In this document: positions 18,978 through 28,782 of the stretch, piece after piece
How positions within the stretch are numbered: position 1 is the first letter of the stretch
Layout: each line of letters begins with the position of its first letter
NCBI RefSeq assembly: GCF_002752165.1
Contig: NZ_MOMB01000002.1
Span: forward strand, 1-64,000
Direction of reading: 5' to 3'
DNA length: 64,000 bases
Source: Erwinia sp. OLFS4
GTDB taxonomy: Bacteria > Pseudomonadota > Gammaproteobacteria > Enterobacterales > Enterobacteriaceae
Translations under genes and position numbers: made by a program
The notes under the pieces: model-generated
Told to the model about the DNA's origin: nothing
Databases searched by the model: none
What the model saw: the letters and a program-made list of their open reading frames with translations, nothing else

Positions 18978-19166
18978 TCAGGATTTTTTCGGCCAGTCAT
19001 CATCATCGTCCCATTTGGCATTATTATCACGATGGGGCGGCAGTTTGGGTTTGTTTTCCATATATTTTTTAGGATCAATGCGTTTCAGGTCCTTGTACAC
19101 GTTAATCAGTACGCCGACCATCAGCACGATAATAATGATCCACCAGTATTGTTTTAACCATTCCAT
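18978..19166 (-). CDS. ypfN: small membrane protein YpfN (UPF0370)
   Basis: 62 residues: a membrane helix ([17 protein letters not shown], residues 8-24) followed by a charged, Asp-rich tail (WDDDDDW). Collinear with E. coli YpfN, whose function is unknown. It lies 26 bp downstream of dapE on the same strand, the conserved arrangement, and has a good ribosome-binding site (GGAGAC). Confidence 0.92.
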   Translation of the reverse strand: MEWLKQYWWIIIIVLMVGVLINVYKDLKRIDPKKYMENKPKLPPHRDNNAKWDDDDDWPKKS

Positions 19167-19192
19167 ATTGTCTCCTTGGGTAAGCCGGGCGA

Positions 19193-20320
19193 TCAGGCAA
19201 TAAGCTGTTCCATAATGCGCTGATACATGCGGCTAAGCAGCTGCAGGTCTGCCGCTTTTACGCACTCATTAATTTTATGAATAGTGGCATTGACCGGCCC
19301 CAGTTCAACAACTTGTGCACCCATACGGGCAATAAAACGTCCATCAGAGGTGCCGCCGTTTGTCAGTAACCGGGGGGGGTGTTCAGTATAGTGTCCAATC
19401 GCGTTTACCACCGCATCCACCAGTTTGCCACGTTCAGTCAGGAAAGGCTGGCCGGAAAGCTCCCAGTGAATACTATAAGGCAGCGCATGTTTTTCCAGCA
19501 TTGCTTCAACCTGGGCACGGATCTGTCCGTCAGTCAGTTCGGTGCTGAAGCGAAAATTAAATTGCAGTTTCAGATCGCCCGGAATGACGTTATTACTGCC
19601 GGTACCGGCATGGATATTGGCAATCTGCATACTGGTCGGCGGAAAAAACTCGTTGCCGTTATCCCATTCGGTGTTAATCAGTTCCTGCAGGAAAGGAGTG
19701 GCACGATGCACCGGATTATCGGCAAGATGCGGATAGGCAACATGTCCCTGAACACCGTGAACGGTCAGATTGGCGGTGATGGATCCCCGGCGGCCGTTTT
19801 TTACCACGTCGCCCACTGATTCGCTACTGGATGGCTCACCCACCAGGCAGTAATCGAGGGTTTCATTGCGCGCCATCAGCGTTTCGACCACTTTAACCGT
19901 GCCGTTTACCGCGCTGGCTTCTTCATCAGAGGTGATCAGAAAGGCCAGCCGGCCGCGGTGATCGGGATGTGCTGCGACAAAACGCTCAGCCGCTACTACC
20001 ATTGCCGCCAGTGAGCCTTTCATATCGGCGGCACCGCGACCAAATAGCAGACCATCACGGATGGAAGGCTCAAACGGCGGACTGATCCAGCGTGAAGTAT
20101 CACCAGGGGCTACCACGTCGGTGTGGCCGGCAAATGCCAGGGTTTCGCCTTCCCCCCGCCAGGCCCAGAAATTGTCCGTATCGCCGAAAGACATTTGTTC
20201 AACCGTAAAGCCAATCGCCTGAAGCCGGGAAATCATGATGGCCTGACAGCCGGCATCATCGGGGCTGAGAGAAGGGCGGCGGATCAGCTGTTGCGCCAGC
20301 TCTATGACCGGACAAAACAT
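19193..20320 (-). CDS. dapE: succinyl-diaminopimelate desuccinylase
   Basis: Zinc enzyme (M20 family) that removes succinate from N-succinyl-LL-diaminopimelate in lysine and peptidoglycan precursor synthesis. 375 residues, identical in length to E. coli DapE. Metal-ligand and catalytic motifs: [31 protein letters not shown] and the C-terminal [12 protein letters not shown]. It follows yffB with a two-base gap and precedes ypfN, so a yffB-dapE-ypfN operon is likely. Confidence 0.98.
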   Translation of the reverse strand: MFCPVIELAQQLIRRPSLSPDDAGCQAIMISRLQAIGFTVEQMSFGDTDNFWAWRGEGETLAFAGHTDVVAPGDTSRWISPPFEPSIRDGLLFGRGAADMKGSLAAMVVAAERFVAAHPDHRGRLAFLITSDEEASAVNGTVKVVETLMARNETLDYCLVGEPSSSESVGDVVKNGRRGSITANLTVHGVQGHVAYPHLADNPVHRATPFLQELINTEWDNGNEFFPPTSMQIANIHAGTGSNNVIPGDLKLQFNFRFSTELTDGQIRAQVEAMLEKHALPYSIHWELSGQPFLTERGKLVDAVVNAIGHYTEHPPRLLTNGGTSDGRFIARMGAQVVELGPVNATIHKINECVKAADLQLLSRMYQRIMEQLIA

Positions 20321-20322
20321 AA

Positions 20323-20682
20323 TTAGCGGTTCTCCTGAATAAAGGCCGTATAGCGTTGCGCGTCAAAACCCAGCAGCATGGCACCGTTTTCCGCCAGCAA
20401 TAGCGGCCGCTTAATCAGTGACGGATGGGCGAGCATGAGTTCAGCGGCGCTGGCTGCGTCCTGAACATTATTGCGTGTTGTTTCATCCAGTTTTCGCCAG
20501 GTTGTCCCGCGGGTATTCAGTAGCGCCTGATAGCCGAGGCTGTCAATAAAGCGGGCCAGCAGTCCGGCATCGAGACCATCAGTACGGTAATCATGAAAGT
20601 GCGCGTCGACCTGCTGTTCCTGCAGAAAACGGCGTGCTTTTTTTACCGTATCACAATTTTTGATGCCATAAATTTTAAGCAT
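20323..20682 (-). CDS. yffB: ArsC-family protein YffB (Spx/ArsC-like)
   Basis: 119 residues of the ArsC/Spx thioredoxin-fold family: [17 protein letters not shown] contains the single active-site Cys (CDTV rather than a redox CxxC), and KRPLLL corresponds to the distal arginine region. The E. coli homologue is a structurally studied but functionally unclear protein. It is the first gene of the yffB-dapE-ypfN unit. Confidence 0.92.
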   Translation of the reverse strand: MLKIYGIKNCDTVKKARRFLQEQQVDAHFHDYRTDGLDAGLLARFIDSLGYQALLNTRGTTWRKLDETTRNNVQDAASAAELMLAHPSLIKRPLLLAENGAMLLGFDAQRYTAFIQENR

Positions 20683-20814
20683 TTTTCCCTATTTCCTTGT
20701 TAAAAACGGGGTCATAATTCAGAGGATGACCTGCATCAATACATTAGTTTACAGCGGATGCATGCTTATGACAGCAGGTAATATGTCGCAGCTACAGACA
20801 GGAGGCAGAACACC

Positions 20815-21009
20815 ATGAATTATATGAAAGATTCAGCGGCGCACCTGGTGCAGGAGACCCGCTCAACGATTATTTTCAAACGGGTGAAAGGGAGCCGTTG
20901 CGATAAGTTTAATCAGGTGGTGGAGGCCGTGCTGGCTGAACACCCTGAAGCTAAAACCCACATTGACAGCGAAAGCGGTGCTTATGACACCGTCGTTGTC
21001 GCCAAATAA
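20815..21009 (+). CDS. unknown small protein (64 residues)
   Basis: Not recognised. The frame is preceded by a strong ribosome-binding site (caggagg, about 8 bases before ATG 20815). The protein is soluble and charged: an N-terminal TRSTIIFKRVKGSRC segment, a likely helix CDKFNQVVEAVLAEHPEA and an acidic end with TVVVAK, the look of a small alpha/beta domain. It is divergent from yffB and convergent with acrD. E. coli has the tiny ypfM at this place, but this is unrelated in length, strand and sequence. Confidence 0.65.
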   Translation: MNYMKDSAAHLVQETRSTIIFKRVKGSRCDKFNQVVEAVLAEHPEAKTHIDSESGAYDTVVVAK

Positions 21010-21213
21010 GGGTGAATAAGCGATCAGCGAAAGTTATCCATTTTTTCAACATTCGCCGGGGGAAATACCGCATACCCGGCGCTCTCAGCAGGCTGGCGCG
21101 CTGAGTAACCTGCGGCCAGCCGGCCAGCCAGTATAACAGCACTTTTGCTTTCAGCCATTTTCTGAGCCGCTGCGGGCGGTCTTCTGCCCCGGCAGCCTGA
21201 GGGATGATTGCGC

Positions 21214-24200
21214 TCAGGCTGTTGGCGGCCGGGTTTTCAGCGGAAAGCGTTTTCTCACCAGCATAAAGAATAGCGGAACAAAAAAGATTGCCAGCAGCGT
21301 CGCGGCAACCATCCCACCCAGCACCCCGGTACCGACCGCATGCTGACTGTTGGAACCGGCTCCTGATGCCAGAACCATCGGTAGCACGCCGAAACCAAAT
21401 GCCAGTGAGGTCATAATAATTGGTCGCAATCGCTGACGCGACGCTTGTAATACCGATGCCATCAGCGGCAGTCCCTGACGATTCATGCTGTTGGCAAACT
21501 CAACAATCAGAATGGCGTTTTTAGCGGTCAGACCAATGACGGTCAATAGCCCAACCTGAAAATAAACGTCGTTATCCAGACCACGTAACCAGGTGGCAAC
21601 CAGCGCGCCAAACACCCCCAATGGCACCGCCAGCATCACTGAAAAGGGAATGGACCAGCTTTCATATAAAGCGGCCAGACAGAGAAAAATAACCAGCAGT
21701 GACAGTGCGTACAGCGCGGGAGCCTGAGAGCCGCTCAACCGCTCCTGGTAAGACGCCCCGGTCCATTGCAGGCCAAATCCTTCTGGCAATTGTGCGGCCA
21801 GCTGTTCCATTACCTTCATAGCGGTACCGGAACTGGTACCGGCCGCCGGCTCGCCAACAATCTCAACCGACGGGTAACCGTTGTAACGTTCCAGCCGCGG
21901 TGAGCCACTTTGCCAGTGAGAGGTGGCAAATGCGCTGAATGGCACCATCTGACCGCTGGCATTGCGGACATACCATTTATTGATGTCATCAGGCAGCATG
22001 CGTGAGTCAGCTTCCGCCTGGACATACACTTTTTTGGTACGACCGCGATCGAGGAAATCGTTGACATAGCTTGAGCCCCAGGCAGTGGTCAGGGTGTCGT
22101 TAATATCAGTGATTGATAATCCCATCGCCTGTGCTTTACGCTGATCAACGTCAATTTGCAGCTGCGGACTGTCGTCCAGACCATTGTGACGCACCCGGGC
22201 CAGATCGGCGTTATGACCGGCCATTTCCAGTAATTTATCGCGTGCTTGCATCAGTGCGCTGTGGCCCATACCGCCGTGATCCTGCAATTCCAGATCGAAA
22301 CCTGAGGCACTGCCAAGGCCGCTGATTGCCGGCGGGCTGCTGGCAATGACGCGCGCTTCATTAATCTGGCGGAAATAGCGGGTGGCGCGTTCAATAATAG
22401 CAAAGGCGCTGTTGTCGCTGCCCGGGCGGGCTTGCCAGTCTTTCAGACGAATAAACAGGCGGGCGACATTTTGTCCGTTGCCACCCGGCCCGGCGCCCAC
22501 GGTGGAGAAAACCGACTGCACATTCTGTTTTTCATCATGCATATAGTAATTTTCAACTTTTTCCACCACCTTCAGAGTCTGGTTCATGGTTGAGCCTGGG
22601 GGGAGCTGCACCTGGGTCATAAACACGCCGCGATCTTCCAGCGGCAGAAAACTGCCGGGCAGGCGGGTAAACAGGACAACCAGTCCAGCCAGCAGCAGCA
22701 GGTAAAGCAGCAGACAGCGACCCGCCCGTTGTAACAGTCTGGCGACGCAGTGCTGGTAACGATCGGCATTGCGGTTAAACTGCCGGTTAAACCATGCGAA
22801 GAACCCCCGACGGTGGTGACCGTTTGCGCCCGGTTTTAACAGGCTGGCACAGAGTGCAGGCGTCAGAATCATCGCTACCAGTACCGAAAGGGCCATGGCA
22901 GAAACAATGGTGACGGAAAACTGACGGTAGATTTCGCCGACGGTGCCGCCAAAAAATGCCATCGGCACAAACACCGCAGACAGGACCAGAGCAATACCGA
23001 CCAGCGCGCCCTGAATCTGCCCCATCGATTTGCGCGTAGCGTCACGCGGGGAAAGGCCTTCTTCACTGATAATACGCTCGACGTTTTCCACCACCACGAT
23101 GGCATCGTCTACCAGCAGGCCAATGGCCAGCACCATGGCAAACATTGTCAGCGTATTGATGCTGAACCCGCAGGCATCCAGGATAGTAAAGGTCCCCAGC
23201 AGAACGACCGGGACGGCGATAGTGGGTATCAGGGTTGCCCGGAAGTTCTGCATAAAAAGGTACATCACCGCGAATACCAGCAGAATGGCTTCGAGCAGGG
23301 TCTTGACTACATCGTGGATCGACGCTTTTACAAAAGGGGTTTCTTCATAGGCGATGCGTGCCTGTAACCCGTGAGGGAAATAATGCGACAACTCTTCAAC
23401 CCGCTGACGCACCAGCCGGTCAGTTTCTATCTCATTGGCGCCATCGGCCAGCTTGATGCCCAGTCCGGAAGCGGTTTGTCCGTTATATCGGGTGATGTAG
23501 TTGTAGCTTTCCGCGCCAAGGGCGATGGTCGCCACATCGCCAAGCGTAACCAGTGAACCATCCTGTGCCACTTTCAGCGTAATCTGGCGAAACTGCTCCG
23601 GCGTTTGCAATAGCGATTGCGCGTTAACGGTGGCGTTAAGCGCCTGCTGGCTGGTTTGCGGCAGACCACCCAGCTGACCGACAGCAACCTGGGTATTCTG
23701 GGCTTTAATGGCATTAACCACGTCGGCGGTGGTGAGTGCATATTTAATCAGTTTGTCGGGATTAAGCCAGATGCGCATGGCATACTGCGAGCCATACTGA
23801 TCGATTTCGCCCACGCCGTTAATACGGCTGAGCGGATCCTGGACGTTACTGGCTATATAGTCAGCAATGTCCTGGCGGCTCATGCTGCCGTCAGTGGAAA
23901 CAAACCCAAACATCAGAATATTACTGTCACCCACCTTTTTTACCGTCACCCCCTGCGACTGAACAGCCTGTGGCAGACGCCGTAGCGCGGTATTAAGCTG
24001 ATTTTGTACCTGCTGTAAGGCTTCATCGGGATTGGTGCCGGCACTGAAGGTCAGCGATATGGTGGCCTGACCGGTGTTACTGCTCTGGGAGGACATATAG
24101 AGCAGATGATCAATGCCGGTCATGTTTTGTTCAATGGTCTGCGTCACGGTATTATCAACGGTTTTAGCCGAGGCACCGGGATAAGTTGTGGTGATACGCA

Positions 24201-24327
24201 CATGTGGCGGCGCAATATTCGGGTATTGTTCTACCGGCAGATTAACAATAGCCAGCGTGCCGGTCAGGCACAACAATATCGCCAGCACCCAGGCAAAAAT
24301 GGGGCGGTCGATAAAAAAATTCGCCAT
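21214..24327 (-). CDS. acrD: RND multidrug efflux transporter AcrD
   Basis: 1037 residues, collinear with E. coli AcrD from [17 protein letters not shown] to the C-terminal [11 protein letters not shown]. The RND layout is clear: membrane segment 1, two large periplasmic loops, and the proton-relay Asp pair in [17 protein letters not shown]. AcrD exports aminoglycosides and other amphiphiles with AcrA and TolC. The gene order (acrD upstream of yffB-dapE-ypfN on the same strand) agrees with E. coli and separates it from acrB, whose partner acrA would be adjacent. No accessory subunit lies here. E. coli acrD responds to BaeR and CpxR; no box was confirmed. Confidence 0.94.
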   Translation of the reverse strand: MANFFIDRPIFAWVLAILLCLTGTLAIVNLPVEQYPNIAPPHVRITTTYPGASAKTVDNTVTQTIEQNMTGIDHLLYMSSQSSNTGQATISLTFSAGTNPDEALQQVQNQLNTALRRLPQAVQSQGVTVKKVGDSNILMFGFVSTDGSMSRQDIADYIASNVQDPLSRINGVGEIDQYGSQYAMRIWLNPDKLIKYALTTADVVNAIKAQNTQVAVGQLGGLPQTSQQALNATVNAQSLLQTPEQFRQITLKVAQDGSLVTLGDVATIALGAESYNYITRYNGQTASGLGIKLADGANEIETDRLVRQRVEELSHYFPHGLQARIAYEETPFVKASIHDVVKTLLEAILLVFAVMYLFMQNFRATLIPTIAVPVVLLGTFTILDACGFSINTLTMFAMVLAIGLLVDDAIVVVENVERIISEEGLSPRDATRKSMGQIQGALVGIALVLSAVFVPMAFFGGTVGEIYRQFSVTIVSAMALSVLVAMILTPALCASLLKPGANGHHRRGFFAWFNRQFNRNADRYQHCVARLLQRAGRCLLLYLLLLAGLVVLFTRLPGSFLPLEDRGVFMTQVQLPPGSTMNQTLKVVEKVENYYMHDEKQNVQSVFSTVGAGPGGNGQNVARLFIRLKDWQARPGSDNSAFAIIERATRYFRQINEARVIASSPPAISGLGSASGFDLELQDHGGMGHSALMQARDKLLEMAGHNADLARVRHNGLDDSPQLQIDVDQRKAQAMGLSITDINDTLTTAWGSSYVNDFLDRGRTKKVYVQAEADSRMLPDDINKWYVRNASGQMVPFSAFATSHWQSGSPRLERYNGYPSVEIVGEPAAGTSSGTAMKVMEQLAAQLPEGFGLQWTGASYQERLSGSQAPALYALSLLVIFLCLAALYESWSIPFSVMLAVPLGVFGALVATWLRGLDNDVYFQVGLLTVIGLTAKNAILIVEFANSMNRQGLPLMASVLQASRQRLRPIIMTSLAFGFGVLPMVLASGAGSNSQHAVGTGVLGGMVAATLLAIFFVPLFFMLVRKRFPLKTRPPTA

Positions 24328-24865
24328 GAAAACTCAGCTCCCGATGCATGCCAGCCGCAAAGCGCTGTTGCTGACCGTCAGTCCGCGCAGCGTCTAATCA
24401 AATTTAAAAGCAGTCTAAGCAAATCACTCTACCTGCTGAATTAGCCTGAATAGTGAAGAAATTAAGAAGAATGTGTAAGAGATCGTAGCATGCCGTCGCG
24501 CCGCCACTGAGCGCTGAAGCCGTTATCGGCTTATCCGGGCTACAAGCCGCAGACTGAATGGGTTTGCGGGCAGCGGATGCAACATTTTTTTGCGCCTTTT
24601 CAGCTTTTTTTTGCGCGCGCAGACAAAATTAAAATCTTTTACCCGCCAGGGGCTGAGAAGTTTTGCGTCATCGCCGTGGAACGGTTAGGATGCATCGCCA
24701 TTGATTTGCCACCTAATAGTAAAAAAACAGGGTGATCATAATCTTGCCTGATCATTGAGAAGACGGAACATTTCTCAGGCTTCTGGGGCGGTCAGGCTAC
24801 GAGAGTCAGTCGGCCATCGGAATGACTGGAGGCTGACATTTTTGGACAGGTTATCAGGAATAAAA
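24328..24865. other. 538-bp divergent intergenic region between acrD and ansP
   Basis: Carries the promoters of both genes. No CpxR tandem GTAAA box or BaeR box could be found by eye. Two stretches stand out: an A/T-rich run around 24590-24640 with three T-runs, and a GC-rich patch at 24490-24560. The 5' part of the open frame that continues into ansP from 24755 is leader sequence, not protein, judged by family length. Confidence 0.5.
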
Positions 24866-26338
24866 ATGAGATCGAATAGAAAAAGTGCGGCCGCGAAACA
24901 TGCAGCCAGAAGACGTTGGTTAAATTCCCACGACTCCGGTTATCACAAAGCGATGGGAAATCGTCAGGTACAGATGATAGCTATTGGCGGTGCTATCGGA
25001 ACCGGCCTGTTTCTCGGTGCCGGGGCACGGCTTCAGGCAGCGGGCCCTTCGCTGGCAATTGTTTATCTGGTCTGCGGTATCTTTTGTTTTTTCATCTTGC
25101 GGGCGCTGGGCGAACTGGTGTTACATCGCCCCTCCAGCGGGAGTTTCGTTTCTTATGCCCGTGAATTTATGGGAGAAAAAGGCTCATATGTTGCCGGCTG
25201 GATGTACTTTGTTAACTGGGCGATGACTGGCATTGTCGACATTACCGCCGTCGCGCTCTATATGCATTACTGGCATGCATTTGGCGATGTCCCACAGTGG
25301 GCGCTGGCACTGGGCGCGCTGGCGATAGTCGCTTCGATGAACCTGGTAGGAGTAAAGTGGTTTGCCGAAATGGAGTTCTGGTTTGCACTGATTAAAGTGG
25401 CGGCTATTGCCCTGTTCCTGGTCGTGGGGGTGGTATTCCTCGGTAGTGGCAAGCTAATTGACGGCCACAGCACCGGCTTTCATCTGATTTCAGATAACGG
25501 CGGCGTGTTTCCTCATGGCATCCTGCCGGCGCTGGTATTGATTCAGGGCGTGGTGTTTGCTTTTGCTGCCATTGAAATGGTGGGGGTAGCGGCCGGTGAG
25601 TGTAAAGACCCGAAAAACATGGTGCCGAAGGCCGTTAACAGCGTTATCTGGCGTATCGGCCTGTTTTACGTTGGCTCGGTGCTGCTGCTGGTGCTGCTGC
25701 TTCCCTGGAATGCTTACCAGGCCGGCCAGAGTCCGTTCGTGACTTTCTTCTCCAAACTTGGCGTACCTTATATTGGTAGCATCATGAATATTGTGGTGCT
25801 GAGCGCAGCGCTTTCCAGCCTGAACTCCGGTCTTTATGCCACGGCGCGTATTTTGCGGTCGATGTCGATGGGCGGTTCGGCGCCGAAAATCCTGTCAAAA
25901 ATGAGCAAAAGAAAAGTACCTTATATGGGGATTCTGGTCACCGTACTGGTTTACGTTATTGGCGTTTATCTGAATTACGTGGTGCCTTCCCAGGTATTTG
26001 AAATTGTGCTTAACTTTGCCTCACTGGGCATTATTTCTTCATGGGCTTTTATTGTTCTGTGCCAGCTGCGTCTGCGTAAAGCCATCCACGAAGGCAAAGC
26101 CGAAGCGGTGAGTTTTAAAATGCCAGGGGCGCCATATACTTCCTGGCTGACGCTGATGTTTCTGGCCGGAGTGCTGGTGCTGATGGCCTTTGATTATCCC
26201 AATGGTACCTGGACTATCGCCAGCATCCCGTTGCTGATAGTCATTCTGGTGCTGGGATGGTTTGGCGTGCGTAAACGGGCACATGCCATTTCCCAGCAGC
26301 AGCATGATGAAGAACATCTGAAAAATCTGCCTGACTGA
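24866..26338 (+). CDS. ansP: L-asparagine permease AnsP
   Basis: Amino-acid/APC-family importer with 12 predicted membrane segments. The match to E. coli AnsP is close from KRRWLN/ARRRWLN through YHKAMGNRQVQMIAIGGAIG and beyond, much closer than to CycA. The start is ATG 24866 with cagga upstream, giving 490 residues; an earlier in-frame ATG (24755) is not supported. In E. coli ansP is elsewhere; here it sits beside acrD, where E. coli has narQ and aegA. Confidence 0.92.
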   Translation: MRSNRKSAAAKHAARRRWLNSHDSGYHKAMGNRQVQMIAIGGAIGTGLFLGAGARLQAAGPSLAIVYLVCGIFCFFILRALGELVLHRPSSGSFVSYAREFMGEKGSYVAGWMYFVNWAMTGIVDITAVALYMHYWHAFGDVPQWALALGALAIVASMNLVGVKWFAEMEFWFALIKVAAIALFLVVGVVFLGSGKLIDGHSTGFHLISDNGGVFPHGILPALVLIQGVVFAFAAIEMVGVAAGECKDPKNMVPKAVNSVIWRIGLFYVGSVLLLVLLLPWNAYQAGQSPFVTFFSKLGVPYIGSIMNIVVLSAALSSLNSGLYATARILRSMSMGGSAPKILSKMSKRKVPYMGILVTVLVYVIGVYLNYVVPSQVFEIVLNFASLGIISSWAFIVLCQLRLRKAIHEGKAEAVSFKMPGAPYTSWLTLMFLAGVLVLMAFDYPNGTWTIASIPLLIVILVLGWFGVRKRAHAISQQQHDEEHLKNLPD

Positions 26339-26345
26339 TCTCTTT

Positions 26346-26396
26346 CCCCGGTACACAACCCTGTGCCGGGGGAAATCGCGGCCTGAATAAGGCCGC
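26346..26396 (+). terminator. hairpin pair downstream of ansP
   Basis: CCCCGGTACA / TGTGCCGGGG (26346-26355 with 26362-26371, one wobble) is followed by GCGGCC / GGCCGC (26378-26383 with 26391-26396). Neither has a long T-run, so intrinsic termination is uncertain, but the two stable stems lie right after the ansP stop. Confidence 0.45.
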
Positions 26397-26464
26397 ACTA
26401 TTCAGATAGTTTTCCACGCCCGCACGCACTATCATCGTTTTTTCCCCGGAAACCGGACAAGGTT

Positions 26465-27043
26465 ATGTCTCTCAAAGTCCATCTGATTAAAAATAAAATT
26501 TTGTCAGAAAACTGGTTTGTTTTGCGTAACTACACTTATGAACTGGAAAATGCCAGTGGCGACAAAGTGCGCCACAAACGTGAAGTTTACGATCGTGGTG
26601 ATGGTGCGACTATTTTGCTGTACAACCGTCAGAAAAACAGCGTGGTCCTGACCCGTCAGTTTCGTATCGCTACCTGGGTGAATAACAACCCGGACGGTAT
26701 GCTGATTGAAACCTGCGCTGGTCTGCTGGATAACGATTCTCCGGAAGCCTGCATCCGCAAAGAAGCTATGGAAGAGACGGGATATGCCATTGGTGAAGTG
26801 GAAAAGCTGTTTCAGCTTTATATGTCCCCTGGCGGAGTAACGGAAATTGTGCATTTTTTTGCGGCGGAATACCGGGACGGACTGAAAAAAAGTGCCGGTG
26901 GTGGCGTTGACGACGAGCAGATTGACGTGCTGGAGTTAAGCTATCCCGACGCCATGGCCAGGGTGGCTGATGGCCGTATTTGTGATGGTAAAACGGTGAT
27001 TCTGTTACAGCAGGCTCAGCTGCGTGGCTGGCTGGTTGTCTGA
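26465..27043 (+). CDS. nudK: GDP-mannose pyrophosphatase NudK
   Basis: Nudix hydrolase that cleaves GDP-mannose to GMP and mannose 1-phosphate. 192 residues (E. coli 191). The Nudix box spans CAGLLDNDSPEACIRKEAMEETGY, with the REUXEE core KEAMEE. HKREVYDRGDGATILLYN and MSPGGVTE are family signatures. Start ATG 26465 with acaagg upstream. It is adjacent to ypfG, tktB and talA, as in E. coli. Confidence 0.95.
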   Translation: MSLKVHLIKNKILSENWFVLRNYTYELENASGDKVRHKREVYDRGDGATILLYNRQKNSVVLTRQFRIATWVNNNPDGMLIETCAGLLDNDSPEACIRKEAMEETGYAIGEVEKLFQLYMSPGGVTEIVHFFAAEYRDGLKKSAGGGVDDEQIDVLELSYPDAMARVADGRICDGKTVILLQQAQLRGWLVV

Positions 27044-27593
27044 CGTTGGTGGCGAAGTCGCTTCAGAGTCCTTGCCGGGCGGTGGCCGGCGGGGGGGGGA
27101 TGGTTTTTTCGGCGAAAATACGCCGGATATATGGCTGATATATAAAATGGCTGCAGATAATTTTTTATCATCGCTCAGATAATTTTTGTACTTAATAAAG
27201 TTTTGAACCATCTGGCGGCATTGCGGCAATAAAATATTCTTTTAAAGCGCAGTATATCCACTTTTTCTGCGTGATTAATTTCACAAAATAAAAAACTAAA
27301 TCTGATAAATATCAGCTAATTAATATAATAAACAGCGATTATAAACTATTATTGTAATTATTTTCCTTTTTATCGATTAAATAGCCGTCAGCCAGCCGGT
27401 TAATGTCCGATAAATCTTATTGAGAAGGCGGGCAGTGAGTGATTATGCTTGTCATTATTACTTTAAAAACGCTTGCTAACAACGGCGGCATGTTTGCCAG
27501 CGTGAGCTGCCCTGAATGATTTTTGGCCAAAAAACGCCGGCGTTTTGCGCCTGACTATATCGACCTTATACAATTTTAGGACCCCATTAATTA
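27044..27593. other. 550-bp intergenic region between nudK and ypfG
   Basis: No gene found. The first part has a run of nine G residues (27091-27099) inside a GC-rich patch; from about 27240 to 27380 the sequence is very AT-rich, with several TAATTA-type motifs, the likely ypfG promoter region. No transcription-factor site could be assigned. Confidence 0.5.
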
Positions 27594-28694
27594 ATGCCAC
27601 GCTGGATGAAATTTTTTCTTTCGTTGTCTTTGTTGCATGCTGCCAGCCTGCATGCCGAACCGTTGCAGAAAGTCATTTCTGACTGGCAAATTACCTGTAA
27701 TAACCTCAACTACTGTGTGGCAAGAAATATTCCCGGTGATAATGGTCTGGTGATGACTATCAGCCGGCATGCGGGTAATAATGATCGTGCGCTGATTCGT
27801 ATTGATTACGGTAATCGTTACAGCGGTGAATTGGCCGGTGGTCCGTTAAAAGATAATCTTCTGTTGGATCAGAAACGCCTGAAACTCGATCTAAAACACT
27901 GGCAGGTTGCTGCACATCATCTGAGTACGGCACATACTATTTCACTGGAGGAATTTCTGGCGCAAATAATGGATGCAGACAATATTCAGCTGCTATACCG
28001 CCAGGGGGCCACTATTTCACTGCACGGATTAAAACCTGCGCTGGCGCTGATGGATGAGATACAGGGCAGAGTGAATAGCCAGGGGGCCTTTGTAAAGCGC
28101 GGCGATCGGCCGGCTGATGCGGTGCCGCCTGAGCCGGTAACGCCAAAGGTGTACCCCCAGCCTCATCCGCCGGCTGCCCTGACGCGTGATGAGGCCAGTG
28201 GTCTGATTGACTTCGGCACCTGGCGGATCAACACCGACGAATGTTCCCTCGATCCGCAACGGCGTCAGGTCAGCGTATCACCGTTAACCGATGATAAAGC
28301 GCTGTTGCTGATTAGCTGTGAAATGGGAGCATATAACGTGATTGATCTGGCGTTCGAAATTACCCGCGTCCAGCCCTATGTTGCAAAAGGTATTTCCCTG
28401 AAGCTGCCTTTTACCGCGCCGGGCCAGGCAGAAAAAGATCTTGAGCTGGTCAATGCAGAATATGATGCAGCCAGCGGTGAATTGCTCACTTTCAGCAAAG
28501 ATCGGGGGCTGGGTGACTGTGGCGTTGCCACCCGCTGGCAGTTTGATGGTGGCCAGTTTCAACTGGCAGATTACGCCCGGGAAGGGACCTGTGATGCCTG
28601 GCATAGCAGCGATGACTGGCCGGCACTCTGGACCACGGTTGTTGCCAGAGAACCTGCGGCAACGGTATCACTTGAGCCGCAGCCGGCATCCTGA
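27594..28694 (+). CDS. ypfG: YpfG-type periplasmic protein (DUF1176)
   Basis: 366 residues with a signal peptide (MKFFLSLSLLHAASLHA, cleavage likely before EP). The mature part has the DUF1176 hallmarks: SDWQITCNNLNYCVAR with paired Cys, ISRHAG, a middle Pro-rich linker (about 165-190) and a C-terminal CGVATRWQFDGGQFQLADY. The function is unknown in E. coli. ATG 27594 follows agga. Convergent with tktB. Confidence 0.88.
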   Translation: MPRWMKFFLSLSLLHAASLHAEPLQKVISDWQITCNNLNYCVARNIPGDNGLVMTISRHAGNNDRALIRIDYGNRYSGELAGGPLKDNLLLDQKRLKLDLKHWQVAAHHLSTAHTISLEEFLAQIMDADNIQLLYRQGATISLHGLKPALALMDEIQGRVNSQGAFVKRGDRPADAVPPEPVTPKVYPQPHPPAALTRDEASGLIDFGTWRINTDECSLDPQRRQVSVSPLTDDKALLLISCEMGAYNVIDLAFEITRVQPYVAKGISLKLPFTAPGQAEKDLELVNAEYDAASGELLTFSKDRGLGDCGVATRWQFDGGQFQLADYAREGTCDAWHSSDDWPALWTTVVAREPAATVSLEPQPAS

Positions 28695-28740
28695 CCGCTG
28701 CCAATCTATCATCGCGATATAACTAACTATATCTGGCACA

Positions 28741-28767
28741 AAAAAACCGGCGTGATGCCGGTTTTTT
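28741..28767. terminator. bidirectional terminator between ypfG and tktB
   Basis: AAAAAACCGGC (28741-28751), loop GTGAT, GCCGGTTTTTT (28757-28767). With A-runs on one side and T-runs on the other it works for both convergent genes. Confidence 0.9.
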
Positions 28768-28782
28768 ATCGCCAGACGTCGG

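Noticed and set aside
20951-21142. Minus-strand frame of 63 codons near acrD, considered as a ypfM equivalent
   Set aside because: Unrelated to E. coli YpfM, overlaps the better-supported plus-strand frame and has no clear ribosome-binding site.
24328-24865. CpxR or BaeR boxes upstream of acrD
   Set aside because: No tandem GTAAA or BaeR-like sequence could be found in either orientation.
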